A stretch of DNA of 64,000 nucleotides from Volvox africanus (lineage: Eukaryota > Chlorophyta > Chlorophyceae > Chlamydomonadales > Volvocaceae): positions 954,001 to 1,018,000 of the forward strand of contig BSDZ01000028.1 in assembly GCA_030268105.1 (NCBI GenBank), in the 5' to 3' direction. Every line of letters starts with the position of its first letter. Within the stretch, counting starts at the first letter, position 1. Under the pieces are notes generated by a model. The model had not been told where the DNA came from. It was given only the letters and a program-made list of their open reading frames with translations, and searched no databases. Shown in pieces: positions 25,461 through 35,400 of the stretch. The translations under genes and the position numbers were made by a program.

Positions 25461-28400
25461 CTGATGCCCTGGCCCACATCCCCAGTAGTCAGCAGCCCGT
25501 AGATCAACGAGTACCTCGTACGGCAGTCCTCCAGAAACCTCGGCATCTCTAGCTCGGCGGCATTCACGGCTCCAAGCATGTCGTACAGGTGCGACCACAT
25601 ACCCGTGGCGTCGCCCGCCGACTTGGATGCTGCGCGCACCAGACGTGCGATGGCTGGGTGGCTGTCCATGATCTGCCGGTTGCTACGGAGGGCCTCCAGC
25701 TGCGACGCCACATCCATGAAACCCGCTCCAAAACGCGAAACCAGCTCGTCCATACTCGGCGCGATGCCTGCCCTGGAGCCTCCTATGGACATGACCACCA
25801 GCAGATCCACCGCCAGCTCAGTCATCGACATTGCCGGCAGGGATGACGGACCCGCCGCCGCAGACGTCGATGTTGTGGTGACAGGTTCCGCCACCGCTGG
25901 CTCCATGACGGTTAGCCCCGCCACCGGTGGCATCGCGGCGCTGTCAGAAGCTTCTGCAGCCGCTGCCGCTGCCGCTACCACCGCCAGCTCAGCCACTGGC
26001 GGGACCTCCACCGTCGCAACTGGCTGCAGGCTGGGTTCCGATGCCTTGGCAATCGCCGTCTGAGGGGGAGGAGGGGGAGGAGGCGACGCTGCATTATCGA
26101 AGAAAGGAATCTCGGGCACCAGAGGCGCTGCCGCCGCGCGCCGGCCCGTACTTCGGAGCGGCGGCACGACTGCACGTTCCAGCCGCTGTGCTTGTAGCAG
26201 CGGCTGCGCCGCCGCCGCCGCCTTCACTCCGCCCAATGGGCCGACGGGTCCAGTCCGTTGCCGCCGTCTCGCTGACGGCGCCACGCTCCTCGGGGGCCCC
26301 TCTACCTTAATCTCCGGACGCTTGAATTGGTACAACAAGGTCGGCAGCTCCTCCACCTCCACGCCCACCGCCGCTGGCGCTGACGCTGGCGCTGACACTG
26401 ACGCTGGCGCTGCTGATGTCGAGGGGGCGGTGGCGGCGGCGGTCGCAAAGGAGCTGTCACGGCGGCTCGGCGGTGGCGACCGCGGATTCTCAATCTTCAG
26501 TACCACGCCGGGGGCGACCTCGTACGGCAGTCCAACTGCCTTGGCCACGAAGTTGCCCACTGGTGACACCGCCGCCGTCACGGCACCGAAGGCGGCGGCA
26601 CCACCGTTGCGGAGACGACGCAATATTCCCCCCCGGCCTTCGTCCACCGTCTTGCTCACAGTGTTCACGAATAGCTCACGGCCCTGGGACGCCGCCCACT
26701 TGCCGCTAGCCAGATCTTCTGGCAACGCCGCCGCCGCCTCAAGAGCCTGTCCCACCATGTCGTACTTGCTGACCATGCGACGACCACCGGGATTTGGCTC
26801 TGCATCCGCGGCGGCCTGCTGGACGCGGCGGCTCCTGGCGGCGTCGCCAACTACAGCCGAGAGCGGATCCCAGGAGGGGAGTTCCTCCAAGCCCAAGTTC
26901 AGGGGCTCCTGCCATCCGCCGTGGAGCAGTGCCTGCATTCAGGTGTGCGCCACCACATTCACACATGCCACCAACATTCTTCTGTATATAATTAACATCT
27001 CTGATTAACTATTCATTAACTATTGATAGGTTTGGTATTCTTTTTGGAATTTTTGGTATTTAATTTGGTATAATTGAAGGATGCCGCTGTGAATCCCGGC
27101 CTTTTGATAGCAGCCCCCATTACCGTTGTAATTACAGAACAAAACCTACTATACAATAAAACAATCAGTTATTTATTACATTTCTGGAATATGTTAATGG
27201 TGCTATAAATGAGTCGCGATTTCTCCGTTATATTAATGTAAATTTCCCGTGCTTTGTGTGTGTGTGTGTTAGTTCCGTACTTCCGTTGACTTTCTTTCGC
27301 AAAGGAACTTAAAAGGGCCCGACTTTCAACTACTAACCATCGACCTTCAACCCATTTCAAGTTTCGTCCCACCTCTGTGATGCAGTACTTGAAGCTACCG
27401 GCGATGGGTTTGGCCTGCAGCACAACCTGAAGTGGGTCGTACTTGCTGGGGTACGGTGCGGCATCCAGAGCAGCCTGGACCACACGAAGGTCCGACGGAG
27501 GTACCGCCATAACACCGCAAAACCGCATCGGGAGCACAAGCAAAGCCGCAAAACATTGTTAACAGCAGCAATGGAACATCGCTGTGGAACGTCGCCATAG
27601 CGATAAAAAACAACATAAAGGTCATTGCAATTAGCAAACAACATATGTACACGTACACATAGACATACATATACAAAATCATATACATGTGCATATGCAC
27701 ATACATATATATACACATACACACACACATATATACACATATGCATGCACACATACATCTACTTGATAACATTATAATGTCCGTGTTGGATGACCGGTAG
27801 CGATTACACCGGAGCAGTCCGTTCATTCCTCCGCTTTTACCTGGAGCAGGGAGCCAACCAAGTCGTACTTGGACAGTGACCCATGAGTCGGTGCCCGCAT
27901 GTTCAACAGGCACCACACCGGGTCGTACTTTGGGTCACTGGCGGCCAGGATGGCCTCGGGATCACCTGCGCGGATCGTGATGGATTTGATTTTAAACACA
28001 CGGAGTGGAATATTGGCGGGAAATGAGAGGGGACACCAGATATGAGGAGCAAACGGTTGCGGGGTATGTAAAAAGAAAGAAAGAAAGAAATGAAAAAATT
28101 AATGGGCCACAACAATTCAACAATGTGCAAGGGACGTTTGTCAGCATGTGCCCCGCTATATTGCCGTACCCGATGTACGGATGCTCTGCAGGAGATCGTA
28201 AATCAAGTCGTACTTGTGTGACTGCCCCCCTGCCGCGGCCGTGAGGGACACGTCTGTCTCTTTGCCGGCACGCAGGAGGCCGCGCAGCATGTCGTACTTG
28301 TGCGCTACAGAAGGCGCTGTAGCACTGACGAGAGCGTTACGAAGTGGGTCGTACCTGGGGGGGAGGGGGAGGTCGCAACCCGGTGTTTTCTGAATGTTTT

Positions 28401-31400
28401 CGATTACTTACGAGCCAGAACTCGGACCGGCACCACCATGAGCAACCTGACCCATGGGTCCATCCCAACCCACATCCCTACAGCATCCCAACTCCCGAGA
28501 CTCTGTCGTCGTTTTTGCTTTTCCTAGTGGCGTCATCCCCCCCCTCCCCCTCCCCCTCCTCCTTTCCACCCGGGCACTTACTTTGGATATTTGTACTCTT
28601 CCGTCCTCATGGCCACCTGGAGCGATCGAGATGGGAAGTAGTGAGCAATAATCAATAACTGATAACCGACAGGCAATACAACGACAAAATATTTCGCTAT
28701 TCGTACTTGTATTAATGTAACTCTCTGACACACACACACATTCTCACTCTTTCTCTAAACATCCCAATGCCCATTCTGTAGTACTGAGCTTCTGTAGTAC
28801 TGCGCCTCTCCCTCTCCCTCTCCCTCTCCCTCTCCCTTCCCAGTCCGCCACCGCCCAGCTACATTCATCCAATTAGTCCCAAATTCAACTCGCAGGCGTC
28901 TGGCACAGTTCGCACCTCGAGAAGCTCGGTGACCTGCTCCACGGGCGCAAAGTCACTTGGCGTCGCACCCTCCGTCAGCCCTTCCGACCACGCGGCTGCC
29001 GACGCCGCAACGGCCGCGCCGACACCGCCCTCCTCGCCTGTCGCTGATGCCTGCTCCTCCGCAGCACTGACCAGCGATGTCACCAGCGATACCGGCTGTG
29101 CCTGATCCTCTTGATCTTCTTCTACCTGAGATGCCGCCTCCACCACCTCCGCAGCCACCGCCACCTCTGCAGCTGCCGCCAGCTCCGCAGCCGCCGCCAG
29201 CTCCGCAGCCGCCGCCAGCTCCGCAGCCGCCGCCAGCTCCGCAGCCGCCGCCAGCTCCGCAGCCGCCGCCAGCTCCGCAGCCGCCGCCAGCTCCGCAGCC
29301 GCCGCCAGCTCCGCAGCCGCCGCCAGCTCCGCAGCCGCCGCCAGTTCCGCAGTCGCCGCCACCTCTGCAGCTGCCGCCAGTTCCGCAGCCGCCGCCAGCT
29401 CCGTAGCTGCCGCCAGTTCCGCAGCCGCCGCCAGCTCTGCAGCTGCCACCAGCTCTGCAGCTGCCGCCAGTTCCGTAGCTGCCGCCACCTCTGCAGTCGC
29501 CGCCAGCTCTGCAGCCGGCGCCAGCTCCGCAGCGGCCGCCAGTTCTGTAGCTGCCGCCAGCTCCGCAGCCGCCGCCAGCTCCGCAGCCGCCGCCAGCTCC
29601 GCAGCCGCCGCCACCTCTGCAGCTGCCGCCAGTTCCGTAGCTGCCGCCACCTCCGCAGTCGCCGCCAGCTCTGCAGCTGCCGCCAGTTCCGCAGCCGGCG
29701 CTAGCTCCGCAGCGGCCGCCAGTTCTGTAGCTGCCGCCAGTTCCGCAGCCGGCGCCAGCTCCGCAGCGGCCGCCAGTTCTATAGCTGCCGCCAGTTCCGC
29801 AGCCGGCGCCAGTTCCGCAGCGGCCGCCAGTTCTGTAGCTGCCGCCAGTTCCGCAGCCGGCGCCAGCTCCGCAGCGGCCGCCAGCTCCGCAGCTGCCGCC
29901 AGCTCTGCAGCCGCCGCCAGCTCCGCAGACGCCGCCTGCTGCACCACCTTTGCCAGCTCTGTCCCCTTCGCTACTTCCACTTCCACTTCCACCGCTTCCA
30001 CTGCCAGAGAAGAGTCAAAGCTGGGGTTCGTGCCTGCGCGGCCTCCCCTACGTGCCAAATCCTGTTGCGTAAACCAGGATAGAGGGTTATTCCACGTCGG
30101 CTCAGTGGACGTAGCAGACGCGGACGTCAGCTCCGTGGCGCTCGCAGCCGCAGTGATGACATCATTTGCAGCAAAGCTGGGGTTGACACGACCGTCGCCC
30201 GTACGGCCGTCGGCCTTGGTGAGATATTCCTCCGGCGACGGAGAATCTTCGGGAACGTCAAAGGACGGGTTAATACGCGGTGGCGGCGCCGTCGGCAGTG
30301 ATGGCGGTGCGATGGTACGGTAGGTACGCTGCTTGCGTGATGGCGCGCCGGCAGCACGGCGCGTCCGCCGCGTACTGGGTTTGAAGCCTTCTGCCGCAAG
30401 GGGGTTAGTGGCAAGCTGGCCGGAGGCCCCTCCTGGAGCGGACTCCTTAATGGAGCCTGCGGCGGCGGTGGCCTTTTCGAGCTCTGAAGCCGCCCAAGCA
30501 GACATGTCTATAGGCGGAGGCACTCGTGTACTATCTAGTGAAACCTGTGGCGGCGGCACCGTTGGGCCGCTGCGCGCTGACGCACCGCCGGCACGTTCCG
30601 GTGCCACGTATGATGACTGACGTACCACGGAGCTATCCTCTAGCGGCGCCAGACGTGATGCACCGCCGCTGGGACGCAGCGGCACCCCAGCCTGGACCTC
30701 CCCAGCGCCGGCGGCAGCGGCCGCTGCCGTCACGTCGGCCGACACGGCAGCAGGAGCGGGCGCTTGGCGCGAGGCTCCGCCCGACGGGCGCGCCGGCAGC
30801 ACAGTGGTGAGCGCGTTGGCAACGATGGCGGCCTCCGCTGCCGACGCGTCCAGGTCCAGACTCTCAGCTGCCCTGTAGGTCGCTTCTACGAAGCCTAAGG
30901 AGGAGTCCTGCTCCATCAACTCCCTTGCGCGTGCCAGCAGAAGCTCATTACGTTGCTGCGCGCGGGGCAAATGTTGGCAGGGCAAGAAGCAACACTCCTG
31001 AATGGAGCCAGGAAGGCGAGAGAATGGGATGGCGGTGCCCCCCCCCCCCCTGAGTAGGGTTGAACCCTGGGATGGGGTGGTGGTGGTGGGGAGTGGGAAT
31101 CGGGCACTTTTCTCCCTTACGAAAAGCAGAGACACAATGCGCCACCGATAAGTGAAGTGACGACTAGGGCCGGAGCCATGCTTGAGTCCGACTCAAGGTT
31201 CTCCGGGCTCCCGCCCGACTTCCCGACGAACTCCGGTACAGAACAACACAACCAGGACTACTGCTTTCCTTTTTCTCACTGCTCATACAGCAGCCTAGGA
31301 AAAGGCCTAGGAAAAGGCCTAGGAAAACGAGGGAAAGCATCATTAATTAAAATTGTTACCTTAAGGTTGCGGTGTTGCCCACCAGGGCCGACTTCTTCCT

Positions 31401-31875
31401 TCTTTGGGGAGTGTGTGTGTTTCCTCGGGGCGTTCATGCACCCATCCATGTGAACGCAGAGTCCTCCTTCCCAGACTTCTCTATCTGGTCCTGGTCCCTC
31501 CCTGCCACATGGCTACCACTGCCCAGTGCATCTCTCGCCGCTGCCTCCCAAAGCTACCAGAGCTACCGAAAGCCGCAGACCAAATACCGATTACTGGCCA
31601 CGACGCTAAGTAGCTGGAAGTGACCACATGTTCTAACCCTGAATGGTCCCCCAGCCCGGGCTTACCTCGAGCTCAGTGAGGCGTTTGCTGAGACGGCTGA
31701 GCTCCAGTGAACAGACGAGCGGGTCTTCGGCGGGCGGCGCTGAAGCTGCCAATGACGCCGTCATGGCCCGGGCGACTATTGCGGTCCGTGAAGAGACCGC
31801 ACCCGCACCCGCGCCCCTTCTGCGCACATAACCGTAGCCGACCATGGCGATCGCCACAGCGGCAGCAGCGCGAAC
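25461..31875 (-). CDS. Unrecognised ~1,400-residue Ala-rich protein with repeated KYD motifs
   Basis: No known family is recognised. Exons placed by splice phase: 31666-31875, 28916-30955 (acceptor 30997 is also possible), 28582-28616, 28170-28354, 27841-27965, 27373-27474 and 25461-26932. All joins keep frame, giving about 1,390 residues. The first exon has a hydrophobic stretch (AAAAVAIAMVGYGYV) followed by RRR, then a possible coiled coil (LELSRLSKRLTELE). The second carries three NPSF motifs and then about 40 copies of a six-residue ELAAAA-type unit. The following exons and the last one carry about ten copies of K-Y-D-x-x-x-x-[LA]-L, for example SHKYDLIYDLL, DPKYDPVWCLL, LSKYDLVGSLL and VSKYDMVGQAL. 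The last exon also has long Ala/Pro-rich, probably disordered segments. The start lies upstream of 31,875 (acceptor there) or at an internal ATG. The 3' end is open: either a donor at 25,460 leads to an unplaced exon, or the frame reads to a stop at 25,280. It may be a membrane-anchored multivalent scaffold (inference only). Confidence 0.7.
27637..27756. repeat. Alternating CA/TA purine-pyrimidine tract
   Basis: About 120 nt of ACATATAC-type alternating sequence inside an intron of the KYD-repeat gene (27475-27840). Minus-strand frames across it are Tyr/Val/Cys shadows. Confidence 0.8.
28071..28090. repeat. (GAAA)n microsatellite in a KYD-gene intron
   Basis: Four to five GAAA units in the intron 27966-28169. 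Confidence 0.85.
28805..28838. repeat. (CTCCCT)n hexamer repeat in a KYD-gene intron
   Basis: Five to six tandem CTCCCT units lie in the intron 28617-28915. On the transcribed strand this is a purine AGGGAG tract. Confidence 0.9.
29140..29932 (-). repeat. 18-bp coding tandem array (about 44 units) encoding ELAAAA-type hexapeptides
   Basis: The array lies wholly inside one exon of the KYD-repeat gene and never breaks its frame. On the plus strand the unit is a GCCGCCAGCTCCGCAGCC type. Units vary at fixed sites (ELAPAA, ELAAAT, EVAATA). From about 29,690 to 29,880 they are organised in a 54-bp higher-order unit of three hexapeptides. The long Pro/Gln and Arg/Gln frames on the opposite strand are shadows of it. 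Confidence 0.95.
31038..31050. repeat. C13 homopolymer in a KYD-gene intron
   Basis: A run of about 13 C, just upstream of the 30,955/30,997 acceptor choices. It is a likely site of length error or polymorphism. Confidence 0.85.
31293..31327. repeat. Three tandem copies of a 12-bp CCTAGGAAAAGG unit
   Basis: Perfect 12-bp units, each holding a CCTAGG palindrome, in the first placed intron of the KYD-repeat gene. Confidence 0.9.
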
Positions 31876-33607
31876 CTGTCAGCATAAAGCAACATCAACA
31901 CCACAAAGAAACGCGACAACCACAGGTGCGCGGAGACGCGTGACCCATTTAACTGAAAGCCAGGATAGTAGGGAGGGAACGTTCATGTGCGGGACGCATC
32001 TAAGCTCAATTTGAGAGACGGTTTTGGCGGTACGGCAGCAAAGTTGACAGGTGTCGTAGTGCTGTTGCCTAAGCAATATAGCAGTATTGGATATCGCGAA
32101 TGGGGATTGATGCAGTCACGTACGGAAGGGAGCTCTGTCAGCCGAATTCCGGGCTCAATGCGCATTCACCTGGCGTTCACTCCGCAATTCGTCGATACTC
32201 GTTTCATATAGCGGATTGGTTTGAATCGCTGCAGCTTGGACGGGTTCCTATTCGGTACATGCGCGGTAGGGAACGGAGATGGCGGTTCGTTTCCTATCCA
32301 TGTCGCCAACACCGCAGAGCTCGCATATGCTCGTAACAGAAATTTGTTGTAATCAGATTCTAATCCCAGAGAAAAGGAAATGTGATGGTGTAACGCGTTG
32401 CGATGTGGTAATGCTTCCGAGGCAACGCGTCGTAATGAGGTGCCGTCACATGCCATGCCCGTAAAACCACTTACGCCAACGCGTATTGCCAGCTATGCAA
32501 AGCCAAAGGTCATGTTAACTTATGATGCCGTTACCTTTAGCATGATAACAAGGTGATTGTCTTCACCGCATACGGCTGTCGCCTTTGGTGGCATGGTACT
32601 TTTACGAAACAACGTACCGGGACAGCCGAAGTGCGAATTGAGTGGGCCACAGCATTCCTGCTGCCTCCAAGCACCAAACGTGGAATTAGGACAAAAGCCT
32701 ACGAGGAACGGGACGACCGCGACCACGACGAGGGTTTGCCATGAGCATAACGCGCTACCCAGCAGCATACATAGCTCAAATGACTGCGCTACATACCCCT
32801 GTTAAGTAATGGCACCACTGCGGGAGAGGTGCTAGCAATGAGACCTGCACGGGCGCGATGGGGGCGACCAGTCATTTCTTGTTGTAGGTTGACGAGGGAG
32901 ATCTACCCAAGTCGAAGCCCCCCCAAAATGTCATATACATACCTTTGTGGACCCTGAGACCTTCTGGGAGCTTGCTAAGGCACATAGACTGATTCTGCGC
33001 GCATGGTGTGGCGACAGCAGTAGACCTGGGCACAGCAGCTGACGCTGAGCTGAGATCAAAAGCTTTGCACGATTTGCTGTATATTTCAAAGGAATATGCA
33101 CTGAGCCCAGTGGGCATCTGGGGGCATCCGTGCAAGCCGGGTGCACCAAGCGTGACATTAGAGACACTCGCTCCTGGCGGGCCCAACTAATCAGTCTTTC
33201 TCTTCCTTAAAAATGAGACTGATTGTAGTAAAGAATGTGCAGTGATGCCTTCCTCAAAGAGAACAGGGGCTCCAACCGGAGGTGAGGAGTCGCATTAATG
33301 CTAAGTGTGGTTAGCGAATTATATATAATCTTTTAATATCTCTGAAACTTTGTTTGTATTTTATATAAACTAGTGGGTTCGCGGTCTCTTGCAAGCAACA
33401 AGAGGAGGATTGCAGCACAATACAAGTTGTGTGAATCAACTATCGTCCCTCGGGCAACTTACGCTTCTTTGAGCTTGACACTTGTTCTGTAACACCTCAA
33501 AAAAGTATAACAACCCTCTCGGAACTGCTCGACCATAATATATCTGGGGCTGTCCCACCGACCCACACTTGTGCAATCCAACAGAAGCCTACCACAGGAC
33601 GTCACCA
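31876..33607. other. Region between the KYD-repeat gene and the TMEM69 gene (divergent)
   Basis: It should contain the unplaced first exon and promoter of the minus-strand KYD gene and the promoter of the plus-strand TMEM69 gene. Frames at 32,872-33,190 are open on both strands, but neither is recognised. Confidence 0.5.
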
Positions 33608-35400
33608 TGCTCAGAAAGACAAAACTAATACAACAATATCATCAGGTGTGCCCGATTATTGAGCTACAAATGCTCTGTCGACCTATGCACGTTATCATCA
33701 CTGCTGGGGAACTACTGTGCACAGGCCTTCCAAGCAACTACCCTGAACGCCAGCCTTAAGGGGTACTTCGACCCAATTGTTTGGCTTCCATTGTGCTGTA
33801 GTGGTCACACCTTGGTTCGTGAGGCCTCGTCATCGGCCGGGCCGTCAGGATCTCGGACCCCAACACTTGCAGCCGCAGCAGCAACTACCAGCATAAGTGG
33901 TAGCAGCGATGAAACCCCTCTATCGGTGTTTGCGCGCCAGCGAGAGAAGCTCGCGGCGATGCCCCTTTATCCCAAGCTGCTGGGTTTCGCAGGCATGATT
34001 CACTGTTCTAGGCTGCGGGACATACGGCACAGCAAGGGGCTTTCATTTCTTGGGTAACATAAACCCGGCTGTGTGAGGACTCGGCGCTTTTTTGCTCATT
34101 TTTCTGTCTCTCCTCTTTTTGTTGCTGCTTCTATTTGCTGCGTTACCCACTGCCGTGTACTTTTGACTGGCCCCCGTGCCCCCACGTGCTTACGTCCCAA
34201 CGTCGTTTACGTCCCATGCGGAAGGAAGCTTCCTCTGGTAGCATCGTCCCTCTCACCACTCCTCCCTCTCTTGTGCACCATTCCGTTGTTTTACAGGTGC
34301 CATTCCCTTCACCACGCTTACCCCGGCTTTCGTACAGCAAGCCGGGTTTCCGGACCTGATTGACTTGTGTGCGCAAATGCAGCTGGTGTACGGTGGCACT
34401 ATTGTGTCGTTCCTTGGTGCTGTACACTGGGGCCTTGCCATGAGCAGCTCAACAGTAGCAGGTAGGCACTTCCAGCAGGTACTAGCAGGTAGCCACTGCC
34501 GTGGGTTCAGACCAGACCCGGGCGGATGGCGAAAAATCCTCAGCGGTGCGATCATTTAAGCTACAAGCCTCCTCATGATGCCGTTAGGCCCTAGCTTCTG
34601 CCTTGATGCGTTCATTTACATGGAGTGAACTTTCACCTAACTAGGCCCGAACGTTTGCGTGTTCGGCATGACGGCATGACGGCACACCAAAGCGGCGGGC
34701 TCTACGGCAGCAGGCGCTCTCAACGAGCGCTACGTATGGAGCGTGGTCCCGTCGCTGGGTGCAGTGCCGGCCCTGATGATGCAGCCCGCTCAAGGCAGCT
34801 TGGCTATCACGGTACTCTTGGTAAGGCCGCCTAAGATCTATCAGACGGATGGGGCTCTTATTTGGGATAGGCCTGGGATAGTTCTGGAAGGTTCTTACGT
34901 CTTCTGAAGTCATAAGGGTGATTAGAAACTTAGGGTAAACCTGAGTGCATCATTTAGTGACTCGTGTGATGAGTTTCTGTGACCGTGTGCACTACCTGGT
35001 CCGAGCACCCATGCAAACTTACTTCCCGTTTGGTTATCGCGGCTCGTTTACTGACCCACCCGAACCAAGCCGAAATGGGCCGGGTTGTGTCCATGCGCCC
35101 TGTACACCCTGTCAGGGTATCTGCTACCTTTCTGACGCGTCTTACTTCCGGTTCGGCTATCTTCCGAGCTGGTATATGAGCCTTCGAGGGTACTTGACGT
35201 TGCTGGCGATTGCCAGTATGCTGTCCACAACAGCCTACTACCTGAAACGTGATGTGGAGAAGGCGAAGAAACTCATGGAGGAAGAGGACGCCAAACGGAC
35301 GGCGAGACTGGAGGCACGCGCGGTGGACGCATCCATTGCTGCCGTGGCCTCGGCTGCAGTGCTAGACTCGGCAGCCCCGATGGGGCGCATGCGCAAGTAA
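33608..35400 (+). CDS. TMEM69/DUF3429-family mitochondrial membrane protein
   Basis: A small multi-pass membrane protein of the TMEM69/DUF3429 family, whose animal members are mitochondrial and of unknown function. Coding exons are 33824-33992, 34297-34461, 34714-34820 and 35116-35400 (TAA). A tentative first exon 33608-33646 starts at ATG with MLRKTKL and joins in frame, giving 254 residues; it could act as a presequence. Family blocks follow in order: LLGFAGAIPF, VYGGTIVSFLGAVHWGLAM, ERYVWSVVPSLGAV, and GYLPSWYMSLRGYLTLLAI. A charged, probably helical tail (KRDVEKAKKLMEEEDAKR) ends the protein. The first strong junction, inside LLGFAG|AIPF, requires a GC-AG intron (33993-34296); the alternative GT donor six bases upstream would delete FAG from the family motif. 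The gene is tail to tail with the CAP59-type gene. Family call is firm, the first exon is not. Confidence 0.85.

Noticed and set aside
29077..29704. Long plus-strand frames coding Pro/Gln or Arg/Gln repeats
   Set aside because: They are the reverse-strand reading of the ELAAAA array. The minus frame is longer, is bounded by good splice sites and connects to protein-like exons.
35018..35060. Intronic near-copy of the TMEM69 exon start (TTACTTCCCGTTTGGTTATC)
   Set aside because: Only about 17 of 20 bases match and the similarity stops there, too short to call a duplication.
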